Shown: positions 53,927 to 62,400 of the stretch, one piece after another
How the letters are laid out: every line of letters begins with the position of its first letter
Position numbering within the stretch: position 1 is the first letter of the stretch
Origin: Paraeggerthella hongkongensis
Lineage (GTDB): Bacteria; Actinomycetota; Coriobacteriia; Coriobacteriales; Eggerthellaceae
Length of the DNA: 64,000 nt
Direction of reading: 5' to 3'
NCBI RefSeq assembly: GCF_003340345.1
Contig: NZ_PPTQ01000002.1
Span: forward strand, 62,001 to 126,000
Position numbers and translations under genes: made by a program
The notes under the pieces: model-generated
Told to the model about the DNA's origin: nothing
Seen by the model: only the letters and a program-made list of their open reading frames with translations
Database searches by the model: none

Positions 53927-54112
53927 TCAAATTGCAAGATTCATTAAGTCTCGTGCTTGTTGGTAATGCCCTCGGCACGAGACGATAGATAGCGTGTCGC
54001 TGTTTTCGACCTTGTAGACTATGAGTTTGCTGATGCGTCTCGGCGTTTTCTTGTCCTGCGTTTGCCGATACGGGTAATCGCCCCAGGCTTTGTCGTTCCA
54101 GGGCTTTCTCAT
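53927..54112 (-). pseudogene. Decayed YoeB/Txe-type toxin gene
   Basis: Seen: KAWGDYPYRQTQDKKTPRRISKLI, then directly VYKVENSDTLSIVSCRGHY. Known: YoeB/Txe toxins (about 85 aa) read WEDYLYWQTQDKK near the start and end in SCRGHY, with about 35 residues between. That middle, including the catalytic Glu and one catalytic Arg of the family, is missing, while the terminal His-Tyr remains. Extra residues follow the normal end. An in-frame deletion is the simplest explanation. It adjoins the antitoxin remnant (TGA directly before ATG). Confidence 0.75.
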
Positions 54113-54204
54113 TCAACCTTCGATCAACTCACGTTCGGCTACCTGTTCATCTGTCATTGACGGGTAAATGCGATCCATTTCTTCAGTAAATTCCCGCTCG
54201 GTGG
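54113..54204 (-). pseudogene. Antitoxin C-terminal remnant
   Basis: The frame reads EREFTEEMDRIYPSMTDEQ then VAERELIEG and a stop directly before the toxin ATG. The N-terminal DNA-binding part is absent; upstream the frame becomes a Ser-Pro stretch and then meets a stop near the end of the AraC gene. Consistent with the antitoxin partner of the decayed YoeB-like gene. Confidence 0.6.
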
Positions 54205-54276
54205 GGACGGGGGGCGACGACGGCGAGGGGGAAGCCCCGGTGCGCTACGAACTGACGGGCGAATGCGCTCAGGAAA

Positions 54277-55305
54277 TCACCCTGCCTGCTCTCTCCTGTA
54301 TTCCAAGGGCGACATATTGTGTCGGCGCTTAAATGCGGCAGCGAATTTACTTTGGTTCTCGTAACCAACGTTCAGCGCCACGTCGGACACGCGCATTCCT
54401 CTATCTGACAATAGCAGGTCGGCGGCTGCTTCCATCCTGATTCTCCTGCGATAGTCGGATATGTTTTCCCCGTAGGCGCGCTTGAAGTAATCCTTCAAGC
54501 TGGTAGGGTTTGTTTGCAGCTTTTCGGCTATGCGGGCTATGGGATCCTTGTTGGTCAGGTCGTTTCGAATGATTCGCGCTGCGTCATGAGCAAGCTTCGC
54601 TTGGACTGAGGTTAGGTAATGCGAATGCTCCTCAGCATTTTTGTTCGACTGCTCTATCTCCACCAAAAGCAGAAGAGCCATGAGCCTTAGCCTGTCCAGA
54701 TTAGCAGAGGATCGCAAAGCCCAGATTTGTCTGAGCGTCGCCTCGAGGCTCCCCGACACCGAATGAATGAACAACTCGTCATCAAGAGACATTCGCTCAA
54801 CCAGGTCTGCGGGGCTTACCGCGAGGGTCGATAGGGCGGTAGAGGTGCCCGCGGCTACCTTGTCCAAGTCGATAAACAGCTCTATGCCCTCGTAATGCCC
54901 GCTGGGATAGGTGAATTGGCCGGATGCATACTGGGTGCCGATGGCGATATGGTCGGGCTCCATGAACAAGTGCATTCCCGTATCCAGATTCGTCTCGCAC
55001 CTGCCCTCTACGCAATAGTTCACCAGTAAGATATGCGAATTGCTTGGCATGACCGCGGGCAGAACACAGCTGTCGACTTGGTTGAAGCAAAGATCAAAAC
55101 CCTCAAATAGGTGGACTATCCGCATGCTTCCGCCGTCATTGGGAAACTGCATCGACGAAATGGAATCATCGATTGGGATGATTCGGAGGCCGATGTCCGC
55201 ATCGAGGTTCTGCTGCTGCCATTTTTCCGTGGCGAGAGGCAGCTGCTCTATTGTTCCGACGGATGGAGCTAAAGCGGACTGATGGAGTTGGAGAACGTCT
55301 GGCAC
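54277..55305 (-). CDS. AraC-family regulator of the second ECF cassette
   Basis: Seen: 342 aa. An N-terminal sensing domain is followed by two helix-turn-helix motifs (DPIARIAEKLQTNPTSLKDYFKRAYG and MRVSDVALNVGYENQSKFAAAFKRRHN), as in AraC/PchR-like proteins. The longest frame begins with TTG at 55323, abutting the operator palindrome and without a ribosome-binding site. GTG at 55305 has GAAAGG 9 nt upstream and is preferred. Divergent from the second ECF operon. Confidence 0.9.
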   Translation of the reverse strand: MPDVLQLHQSALAPSVGTIEQLPLATEKWQQQNLDADIGLRIIPIDDSISSMQFPNDGGSMRIVHLFEGFDLCFNQVDSCVLPAVMPSNSHILLVNYCVEGRCETNLDTGMHLFMEPDHIAIGTQYASGQFTYPSGHYEGIELFIDLDKVAAGTSTALSTLAVSPADLVERMSLDDELFIHSVSGSLEATLRQIWALRSSANLDRLRLMALLLLVEIEQSNKNAEEHSHYLTSVQAKLAHDAARIIRNDLTNKDPIARIAEKLQTNPTSLKDYFKRAYGENISDYRRRIRMEAAADLLLSDRGMRVSDVALNVGYENQSKFAAAFKRRHNMSPLEYRREQAG

Positions 55306-55323
55306 AGAGGGTAACCTTTCCAA

Positions 55324-55339
55324 GTTAGCTTAATCTAAC
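55324..55339. promoter_or_regulatory. Operator candidate, GTTAG-N6-CTAAC
   Basis: GTTAG CTTAAT CTAAC with flanking AA and TAA, 48 nt before the second S-component start and 19 nt before the preferred AraC start. Confidence 0.7.
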
Positions 55340-55386
55340 TAATCTATTGTCCCACACTGTTAAGGTGCTTTGAAAGGAAGATTTAC

Positions 55387-56001
55387 GTGTCTGAGCAAAC
55401 TATCCCATCGAAAACAACCTCGTCGAAGAAGCTGGAGGGCAAGGACCTCATCAATATCGGCATCTATGGAGCTATTTACTGCGTGCTGATGACCGCAATG
55501 GCCATGATTGGATTCATCCCCGTCCTCATGCCCCTTGTGTGCGTTCTCATTCCCTTGGTGTGCGGCATCCCTATGGTGCTCTTCATGACGAAGATAAAAA
55601 AGCCCGGAATGCTGCTGATCATGAGCCTGATCTTGGGTATCTACCTAGCAGTCACCGGCATGGGCTTCTGGGTCATCCTCATTGCTGCCATCACGGGCTT
55701 TCTGAGCGAGCTCGTCTTGAAGAGCGGCAACTACCAAAGCGCTTCGAAACTCATCTTGGCGCATGGAGTGTTTTGTATGTTTATCTGGGGAAACTTCCTG
55801 CCGATGTTCATCGATTCCGGCTATTATACCAATCTGCTTGCAGGAGGTTATACGCAGGAATACGTTGAAGTGCTCATGGGAATCTTCCCCATGTGGAGTG
55901 CTCCGATTTATCTGGTAGCTTGCTTCGTGTTTGGCATCATCGGCGGCTTTACCGGCAAGGCCATCTTGAAAAAGCACTTTGTCAAAGCAGGCATCGCATA
56001 A
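55387..56001 (+). CDS. ECF transporter S component, MptD/Trep_Strep family (second copy)
   Basis: Seen: 204 aa, about six helices, GTG start with AAGGAAG 6 nt upstream. FMTKIKKPGMLLIMSLILGIYLAVTGMGFW and the end GKAILKKHFVKAGIA match the family and the copy at 49480. Its stop codon overlaps the next ATG by one base. First gene of a five-gene operon with T, A and two ABC half-transporters. Confidence 0.92.
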   Translation: MSEQTIPSKTTSSKKLEGKDLINIGIYGAIYCVLMTAMAMIGFIPVLMPLVCVLIPLVCGIPMVLFMTKIKKPGMLLIMSLILGIYLAVTGMGFWVILIAAITGFLSELVLKSGNYQSASKLILAHGVFCMFIWGNFLPMFIDSGYYTNLLAGGYTQEYVEVLMGIFPMWSAPIYLVACFVFGIIGGFTGKAILKKHFVKAGIA

Positions 56002-56753
56002 TGCAGGTCTCGTCGTTTCAGGCTGCTTCCGAAGATCGCGGCTTGGTGCTTGATCCTCGAACCAAGTTGCTTGCGGTGCTTACCATGGCGCTGTTCGTTC
56101 TCGGCGGTATCCCCATGGCGGGTGCGGGATCGGTATTGATCCCCTGTTTGTGTATGGTGCCATTGGCTTTGTTGCTAAGTGCGAAGAAGTGGAAAGCAGC
56201 TGCCACCTACGTTGCTCTTTATGCAATTGCATACGCGCTGATGATTTTGGTCCTGCCGCATTTGACGGGCATCCTCAATTTCATCGTGTTAGGGTCAACG
56301 GGAATACTGACTCGGTTCCTGCCTACGATGACCATGGGCGTCTATCTGCTTACCACCACTACGGTAAGCGAGTTCACTGCCGCCATGCAACGGATGCATG
56401 TAAACGAGAAGATCACCATCCCCTTGTCGGTGATGTTTCGGTTCTTTCCGACGCTTGCGGATGAATGCAGCTCGATTAATGCGGCCATGAAGATGCGCGG
56501 CATCAGCTTTGCTGGAGGCAATCCTGCCGCCATGTTGGAATACCGTGTGGTTCCCATGATGTCCTGCTCGATAAAGATCGGCGAGGAACTCTCCGCAGCG
56601 GCTTTGACGCGTGGCCTAGGAGGCGACGTTCGACGTACGAACGTGTGCGCCATCGGTTTCAAAGCGCAAGACGTTATCGTTCTTGCGCTTTGCGCTGGCT
56701 TGTACTCATTCGCCATCTATGCATGTATCGTCCAGATGGCGGGTGCTGCATGA
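56001..56753 (+). CDS. ECF transporter transmembrane T component (second copy)
   Basis: Seen: 250 aa. LDPRTKLLAVLTMALFVLGG, the coupling region CSSINAAMKMRGIS, and a second Ala-Arg helix ELSAAALTRGLGG. It overlaps the S-component stop (TAATG) and the next start (ATGA), so translation is coupled. Paralogous to 50147-50953 but without its long N-terminal extension. Confidence 0.92.
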   Translation: MQVSSFQAASEDRGLVLDPRTKLLAVLTMALFVLGGIPMAGAGSVLIPCLCMVPLALLLSAKKWKAAATYVALYAIAYALMILVLPHLTGILNFIVLGSTGILTRFLPTMTMGVYLLTTTTVSEFTAAMQRMHVNEKITIPLSVMFRFFPTLADECSSINAAMKMRGISFAGGNPAAMLEYRVVPMMSCSIKIGEELSAAALTRGLGGDVRRTNVCAIGFKAQDVIVLALCAGLYSFAIYACIVQMAGAA

Positions 56754-58225
56754 TTGCTTTTAACGAAGTAACGCTCTCTTACCCAGGAGCGCAGGCTCCA
56801 GCATTGAAAGACGTCAGCCTTGACGTGCCCCCGGGGCAGGTGGTACTGGTGTGCGGCGCCTCGGGCTGTGGGAAAACCTCTTTGACGCGCGTCTTGAATG
56901 GGTTGGCGGTGCATTTCGATGAAGCTGATGTCCGGGGGAGCGTTCGCGTGAACGGTCATGACGTTCTTGCGGACCCCCTCTATAAAACCGGCCGAACGGT
57001 TGGCAGCGTCTTCCAGAATCCGCGCAGCCAGTTCTTCTGCATTGATACTACCTCCGAGATTGCCTTTGGCTGCGAGAACATGGGCATTCCTGTCAAAGAG
57101 GTAAACGAGCGGGTAAGGCAAGCTGCCTTCGCCATGGATGTCGATGCGTTGTTAGAGCGCGATATCTTCAAGCTTTCCGGTGGACAGAAGCAAAAGATCG
57201 CTTGCGCTTCGGTGGCGGCCATGCAACCGGATGTGTTCGTGCTCGATGAGCCCTCCTCAAACTTAGACGAAGTCGCCATGGGACAGTTGCGTGGCGTCAT
57301 TGAGCTTTGGAAGAGCGAAGGCAAGACGGTGATCCTGGCCGAGCATCGTTTCCGGTGGATTATCGATATATGCGATCGCGTTCTGGTGATGAAGGCTGGG
57401 CGTCTTGTCGCCGACATTGCGGCCGAGAAGTTTGCCTCGAAGCCTCCCGCATGGTTCAAGGAGCAGGGGCTGCGCCCTATGAACCTGGACGGGATCGCCT
57501 CTTTCCGCAAGCAGGCACATGATGCTGAAGATACGACGATTCTAAATAACTTCTCCTTTGCCTACGAGCGTGAAGGCAAGGTTTTGGATGTCGTCCGTGT
57601 TGAGGTTCCGACCCATGGCGCAATCGCGGTAATCGGCCGCAACGGTGCCGGGAAATCGACGTTCTCGCATTGCCTATGCGGGCTGAAGAAGCCCTTCAAA
57701 GGCACCGTGACAAGGCGCGGAGAAACGCTGAATCGCCGTGATTTGCTGCAGCGCTGCTACATGGTGATGCAGGATGTGAACCACCAGCTGTTCTGTGAAA
57801 GCGTGGATGAAGAAGTGCGGCTGGGCATGGACCCCAGCAAAGAGACGGAAGTTGCATCCGTCATGGAATCGCTCGACTTGGGCGGCCTGGCCGAAAAGCA
57901 CCCTCTTGCTCTTTCAGGTGGACAAAAGCAACGCGTGGCCATCGCTGTCGCATTGCTGGCTGGCAGGGACGTCCTGGTGTTCGACGAGCCGACAAGCGGC
58001 TTGGACCTGAAGAACATGGAAGCCTGCGCGCGGCTTATCAGCCGTATTGCCGAACGGGCCACGGTCTTCATCGTTACCCATGACCCTGAGTTCATCTTGT
58101 CGTGCTGCACGCATGTCATGCACCTGGAGGATGGAAACGTAGTAGCCAATCGCCCGCTTGATGAGCAGGGCATCCAATACATAAGCAAGTATTTCAACGA
58201 GGAGGTGAAAGGCGTTGGGCGATAA
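56750..58225 (+). CDS. ECF transporter ATPase, two fused ABC domains (second copy)
   Basis: Seen: 491 aa. First domain: Walker A GASGCGKTS, signature LSGGQKQKIACA, Walker B VFVLDEPSSNLD. Second: Walker A GRNGAGKST, signature LSGGQKQRVAIA, Walker B VLVFDEPTSGLD. It overlaps the T gene (ATGA) and the next gene by 11 nt. Powers the second ECF cassette. Confidence 0.95.
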   Translation: MIAFNEVTLSYPGAQAPALKDVSLDVPPGQVVLVCGASGCGKTSLTRVLNGLAVHFDEADVRGSVRVNGHDVLADPLYKTGRTVGSVFQNPRSQFFCIDTTSEIAFGCENMGIPVKEVNERVRQAAFAMDVDALLERDIFKLSGGQKQKIACASVAAMQPDVFVLDEPSSNLDEVAMGQLRGVIELWKSEGKTVILAEHRFRWIIDICDRVLVMKAGRLVADIAAEKFASKPPAWFKEQGLRPMNLDGIASFRKQAHDAEDTTILNNFSFAYEREGKVLDVVRVEVPTHGAIAVIGRNGAGKSTFSHCLCGLKKPFKGTVTRRGETLNRRDLLQRCYMVMQDVNHQLFCESVDEEVRLGMDPSKETEVASVMESLDLGGLAEKHPLALSGGQKQRVAIAVALLAGRDVLVFDEPTSGLDLKNMEACARLISRIAERATVFIVTHDPEFILSCCTHVMHLEDGNVVANRPLDEQGIQYISKYFNEEVKGVGR

Positions 58226-60023
58226 AACGGTTACGCAAGGAAAAGAAAAGCCGAAGCATTTTCAGCGGCTTATGGAGTATGCAGGCTCGCGCAGGGCGCT
58301 AACGTATGCATCGCTTGCACTTTCTGCCGTCTCCTCTCTTATTGCGCTCGTTTCCTTTGTCTGCCTATGGATCATCATCGACGGCGTAATCGTAGCGCGG
58401 GGTGATCAGGGCGCTATTGAAGGATTGACGACTTGGGCCTGGTGGGCGCTTGCGACTGCTGCGGCGGCATTGCTTATCTACACAGCAGGGCTTATGTGCT
58501 CGCACTTGTCGGCATTCCGCGTTGCCCGCAGCCTGCGCAGCGCGCTTATGCGCCATATCGCCACGCTGCCTCTGGGGGTCATCGAGAGCCGTGGGAGCGG
58601 TTCGCTTCGCAAGGTCGTCGATGAGTCGAGCGCGGCAACCGAGACTTACCTAGCGCACAGGCTGCCTGACAAGGCTGCTGCGGTTGTGACCCCAATCGGA
58701 CTGCTTGCCTTGATGCTGGTGTTCGATTGGCGTTTGGGGCTGCTGTCGCTCGTACCCGTTGCGCTATCGTTCGCCCTTATGATGCTGGCGATGGTCGGCC
58801 CTGGGTTCAAGGAGAAAATGAGCCAGTACAACGACGCTTTGCAGAGCATGTCGAACGAGGCTGTCGAATACGTTCGAGGTATGCCCGTCATCAAGACATT
58901 CGGCCAGACGGTATTCGGCTTCAAGCGCTTTAAAAACGCTATCGACCATTACGGCGCGTGGGCACTTGCCTACACCAAAGACCTTCGCACTCCCATGACG
59001 CTCTATACCACCATCGTAAACGGCGTGTTCGCGTGCTTGATTGCAGGCGCTCTATGGTTCGGCCAAGGAGGCACCGACCAGGTGTTCCTTACCAACCTCA
59101 TTTTCTACGTCATCATCACGCCCGTCATCGCCGTCACCATGAACAAGGTGATGTTCGCAAGCGAAGATGGCATGATTGTCGAAGACGCCCTTGCCCGCAT
59201 CGATGGCATTCTGGATCTGCAGCCATTGCCGCAGGCAACAGCGGGTCTTATTCCGGAAGATTCCTCGATCAATCTGAGCAATGTTTCGTTTCGCTATTCC
59301 GCAGAGGCCCCCAATGCGGTCGAGCAGGTTTCTTTACATGTTCCCGCAACTACGACCATGGCGCTGGTGGGTCCTTCCGGCAGCGGGAAGAGTACCATTG
59401 CCGCTTTGGTCTCGCGCATGTGGGACGTTGATAAGGGGTCTGTCGAGATTGGCGGCATCGACATACGCGATATTGAGGAAGATCGCCTGATGGACCAGGT
59501 TTCGGTGGTGTTTCAGGATAGCAAGCTGCTCAAGGCAAGTATTGCGGATAACGTCCGCTTGGGCAGGCCGGGAGCTAGCGACGAGGAAGTGCTGTCAGCG
59601 CTTCATGATGCGCGGTGCGACGACATACTCCAGAAGCTGCCGCAGGGCATGCATACCCAGGTTGGATCGAAAGGCGTGTATCTTTCCGGTGGCGAGCAGC
59701 AGCGCTTGGCACTTGCGCGCGCCTTCGTAAAGGATGCGCCCATTTTGGTCCTTGACGAGGCGACGGCATTTGCCGACCCCGACAACGAAACCCTGATGAT
59801 GCAGGCGCTTGAGCGCTTGTCAAAAGGCCGCACGGTGCTTAAAATCGCCCATCGCCTTTCTACGGTGACGTCTGCAGACTGCATAGCGGTCCTGCAGGAA
59901 GGCCGCATCGTACAGCAGGGAACGCATGACCAATTGCTCCAACAGGACGATTCCCTGTATGCGACCATGTGGAGTCATTATCTTACGAGTGCCGCCTGGA
60001 CGGTAAGCAGGGAGGCGATGTAG
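58215..60023 (+). CDS. ABC half-transporter, YbtP/YbtQ/IrtAB-like (first)
   Basis: Seen: 602 aa. An exporter-type membrane domain with about six helices (residues 25-320) is followed by an ATPase domain: Walker A GPSGSGKST, signature LSGGEQQRLALA and Walker B ILVLDEATAFAD, plus the H-loop IAHRLST. Known: in siderophore loci, paired half-transporters of this fold act as importers (YbtPQ, IrtAB). TTG start overlapping the ECF ATPase gene, with GGAGG upstream. Probably forms a heterodimer with the next gene product. Confidence 0.92.
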   Translation: MGDKTVTQGKEKPKHFQRLMEYAGSRRALTYASLALSAVSSLIALVSFVCLWIIIDGVIVARGDQGAIEGLTTWAWWALATAAAALLIYTAGLMCSHLSAFRVARSLRSALMRHIATLPLGVIESRGSGSLRKVVDESSAATETYLAHRLPDKAAAVVTPIGLLALMLVFDWRLGLLSLVPVALSFALMMLAMVGPGFKEKMSQYNDALQSMSNEAVEYVRGMPVIKTFGQTVFGFKRFKNAIDHYGAWALAYTKDLRTPMTLYTTIVNGVFACLIAGALWFGQGGTDQVFLTNLIFYVIITPVIAVTMNKVMFASEDGMIVEDALARIDGILDLQPLPQATAGLIPEDSSINLSNVSFRYSAEAPNAVEQVSLHVPATTTMALVGPSGSGKSTIAALVSRMWDVDKGSVEIGGIDIRDIEEDRLMDQVSVVFQDSKLLKASIADNVRLGRPGASDEEVLSALHDARCDDILQKLPQGMHTQVGSKGVYLSGGEQQRLALARAFVKDAPILVLDEATAFADPDNETLMMQALERLSKGRTVLKIAHRLSTVTSADCIAVLQEGRIVQQGTHDQLLQQDDSLYATMWSHYLTSAAWTVSREAM

Positions 60024-60025
60024 TC

Positions 60026-61741
60026 ATGATGAGAAGAATCCAGCACGCATGCGCTCTTTCACCCCAAGGCGCACGAGATTTGGTAAAGGCTTGTTTGATA
60101 TGCGCCCTTCACAACGTGGCGCTGATGATCCCCATCGGAGTTCTCTACTTCTTCGTTTGCGACTTCATGGATACCTCCCTCACGCCGCAGAGTGCAGGCA
60201 TGTACATCATGGCCGGCATGGGTTGCTTGGCGCTCATTGCCCTTACCTATTGGTGGCAGTACAACGCAACGTTTTTGGCAACCTATGTCGAATCGGGCGT
60301 CAGGCGCATCGCCCTTGCCGAAAAGCTTCGCTCTTTGCCGTTGTCGTTCTTCGGCAAGAAAGATCTATCCGACCTTACCAGCACCATTATGGCCGACTGC
60401 ACGTTCCTAGAGCAATCGTTCTCCCATTTCATCCCAGAGTTCGTAGGGGCCGTCATCTCAACCGTCCTCATGGCAATAGGCCTGTTCGTCTTCGACTGGC
60501 GCATGGCGCTCGTCTCTATCTGGGTCATACCGGTGTCCTTTGCCATCGTTGTTTTGAGCGTGAAGATGCGCGATAGGTGGGGAGCCCACGAGATGTCAGC
60601 TAAGATGGCTGCTGCCGACGGTATCCAGGAAGCGCTTGAAACCATGCGTGATCTACGTTCGTGCAATGCGCGCGAGGCGTACCTCGATGGTCTTGACGCA
60701 AAGTTTGAAGGCGTAGAGAAGCGTGCTGTCGTGACGGAATTCGGTAATGCGGCGTTTGTGGTGGGTGCTCAAATGGTTCTGAAGCTGGGCATCCCCTCCA
60801 TCGCCTTGGTCGGCTTGGTTTTGATGGCGCAAGGAAACTTGAGTATTCCGGCATTCTTCATGTTCCTGCTGGTGGCATCCAGGCTGTTCGATCCGCTGCA
60901 GATTACCCTGCAAAATCTTTCGGCCATCATTGCGACGCGAACCAACGTGGCCCGCATGAACGAAGTCTTGGACCACGAGGTGCAAGTTGGCAGCAAGACG
61001 CTTACCAACCAAGGCTTTGACATCGTTTTCGATCGCGTTGGATTTTCTTACAACGATGGAACCCAGGTGCTTGAAGATGTGAGTTTTGCGGCAGAGCAGG
61101 GCAAGGTTACTGCCCTTATCGGACCTTCTGGCGGCGGAAAGACCACGGTCTCTCGCCTCGCAGCACGTTTCTGGGATGCCTCGCTTGGCAGTGTGAGCCT
61201 AGGCGGAATGGACGTTACCCGGGCTGATCCCGAGCAGCTTTTGGGTTGCTACTCGATCGTGTTCCAAGATGTGACCCTGTTCAACAACTCCGTCTTGGAA
61301 AACATACGCATGGGCCGCAAGGGAGCCACCGATGAAGAGGTTATGCATGCGGCTGATCTGGCAAATTGCCCCGAGTTCGTGGATAAGCTGCCGCAAGGTT
61401 GGAGCACCGACATCGGCGAGAACGGCTGCGAGCTTTCCGGCGGGCAGCGTCAGCGCATCTCTATCGCGCGAGCCTTCTTGAAAAATGCGCCCGTGCTCCT
61501 TTTGGACGAAGCGACCGCATCTCTTGACGTTGACAATGAGATCTTGGTGCAGGAATCCCTATCGCGCCTGGCGCAGGGAAGGACTGTGCTGATGATCGCG
61601 CACCGCATGCGCACGATTGCCTCAGCCGACAAGATCGTAGTGCTCGCCGATGGCACGGTGGCTGAAGAAGGCAGCCCTGAAGACCTGCTGAAAACCAATG
61701 GCATTTACGCTCGCATGGCGCATGCGCAGGGTATAGCCTAA
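60026..61741 (+). CDS. ABC half-transporter, YbtP/YbtQ/IrtAB-like (second)
   Basis: Seen: 571 aa. A six-helix membrane domain (about 20-310) is followed by Walker A GPSGGGKTT, signature LSGGQRQRISIA, Walker B VLLLDEATASLD and H-loop IAHRMRT. Starts 3 nt after the first half-transporter, with GGAGG upstream; a second ATG one codon later is equally likely. Last gene of the operon. Inferred: heterodimer partner for uptake or handling of a metallophore-type ligand delivered with the ECF system. Confidence 0.92.
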   Translation: MMRRIQHACALSPQGARDLVKACLICALHNVALMIPIGVLYFFVCDFMDTSLTPQSAGMYIMAGMGCLALIALTYWWQYNATFLATYVESGVRRIALAEKLRSLPLSFFGKKDLSDLTSTIMADCTFLEQSFSHFIPEFVGAVISTVLMAIGLFVFDWRMALVSIWVIPVSFAIVVLSVKMRDRWGAHEMSAKMAAADGIQEALETMRDLRSCNAREAYLDGLDAKFEGVEKRAVVTEFGNAAFVVGAQMVLKLGIPSIALVGLVLMAQGNLSIPAFFMFLLVASRLFDPLQITLQNLSAIIATRTNVARMNEVLDHEVQVGSKTLTNQGFDIVFDRVGFSYNDGTQVLEDVSFAAEQGKVTALIGPSGGGKTTVSRLAARFWDASLGSVSLGGMDVTRADPEQLLGCYSIVFQDVTLFNNSVLENIRMGRKGATDEEVMHAADLANCPEFVDKLPQGWSTDIGENGCELSGGQRQRISIARAFLKNAPVLLLDEATASLDVDNEILVQESLSRLAQGRTVLMIAHRMRTIASADKIVVLADGTVAEEGSPEDLLKTNGIYARMAHAQGIA

Positions 61742-61999
61742 AGAATTGCGCGGGCGGCAGCGGCCGTCCGTCCTGCATAAGATAAAGAGCTATAGAGGGT
61801 GGACCAAGACCGAATAAATGCTGCGTTATCTGCAGTGTCCGGTGGCTTGCAGGGGAGGTGGGGAAGGTGGAGCAAAAAGCATCTGCCGATCGTTTTTTTG
61901 CTGGAGTGGCTTGCACCAGCTTCGAACCGCTCGGGAGTACTGTAGCTTAACCTGCGTTCCCGAGGTGTTTCGAAGCGATCCTGTCGGGCTTATTGTGGA
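61742..61999. other. Region after the ECF operon, no gene seen
   Basis: Only weak GC hairpins (GGGCGG/CCGTCC near 61751-61768). A half-site GTTAGCTTTAG near 62006 resembles one arm of the operator but lacks the other. Confidence 0.35.
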
Positions 62000-62194
62000 T
62001 TAAGAAGTTAGCTTTAGATCGCTATTCTTGAAGCTCCATACTAGAAGGTGCCTCATGGGCAAGAAGGGAGGGGTCGTTCCGAACGCGGCGGTGACGTCGC
62101 AGGTGGCAGCGGCGAAAACGTACTGGCGAAGCGGCATGTCGAAGAAGGCCGACTCGGTGTAGTCGTGTATCTCGCGATTGATCTTGATCTTCAT
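62000..62194 (-). pseudogene. PrgI-family conjugation protein, N-terminal remnant
   Basis: Seen: MKIKINREIHDYTESAFFDM followed by PLRQYVFAAATCDVT. Known: PrgI-family proteins of integrative elements begin with a motif like MxVKINKEIRDYxExxFFGLSLRQFxFS and then carry two membrane helices. Here the similarity ends soon after Arg-Gln and no helices follow, so the gene appears truncated or frameshifted. With the truncated ParA next door it marks a degraded mobile element. Confidence 0.6.
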
Positions 62195-62315
62195 ACATGC
62201 GAAGCCTCCCGTCCGGTTGCGGGTTCAAAAGACGCGAATCGCGCTGATCTTGTTAACTGTAGTTGCTCTATCGTTCATATTGAACCAAATAGGTTCCATG
62301 GGGGCTATTTGGTTG

Positions 62316-62400
62316 TCTCAAAATGGTCTCAAGAGCCGTTATCCTCACTACTCACACGGAATGGTATTCGGTCTCAAACGCACTTTCAGATGGTCTCAAA
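62316..62400. repeat. Phased TCTCAA direct repeats
   Basis: TCTCAA starts at 62316, 62327, 62372 and 62394, mostly as (T/C)GGTCTCAAA. Spacings of 11, 45 and 22 nt place them nearly on one face of the helix. A related TGGCCTCAAA is at 63425. Iteron-like or recombinase arm-type sites are possible. Confidence 0.5.

Noticed and set aside
53688-54116. Minus-strand frame of 142 codons
   Set aside because: No family resemblance; the overlapping frame that matches YoeB ends explains the region better.
48112-55339. Reading the GTTAG-N6-CTAAC motif as a standard DtxR/IdeR iron box
   Set aside because: The standard box has GTTAG and CTAAC one base apart; here they are six apart, so the family cannot be assigned from sequence.
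62316-62400. CRISPR array
   Set aside because: The repeat unit is only about 9 nt, spacers are irregular and no cas gene is near. No CRISPR, tRNA or rRNA gene was seen anywhere in the window.
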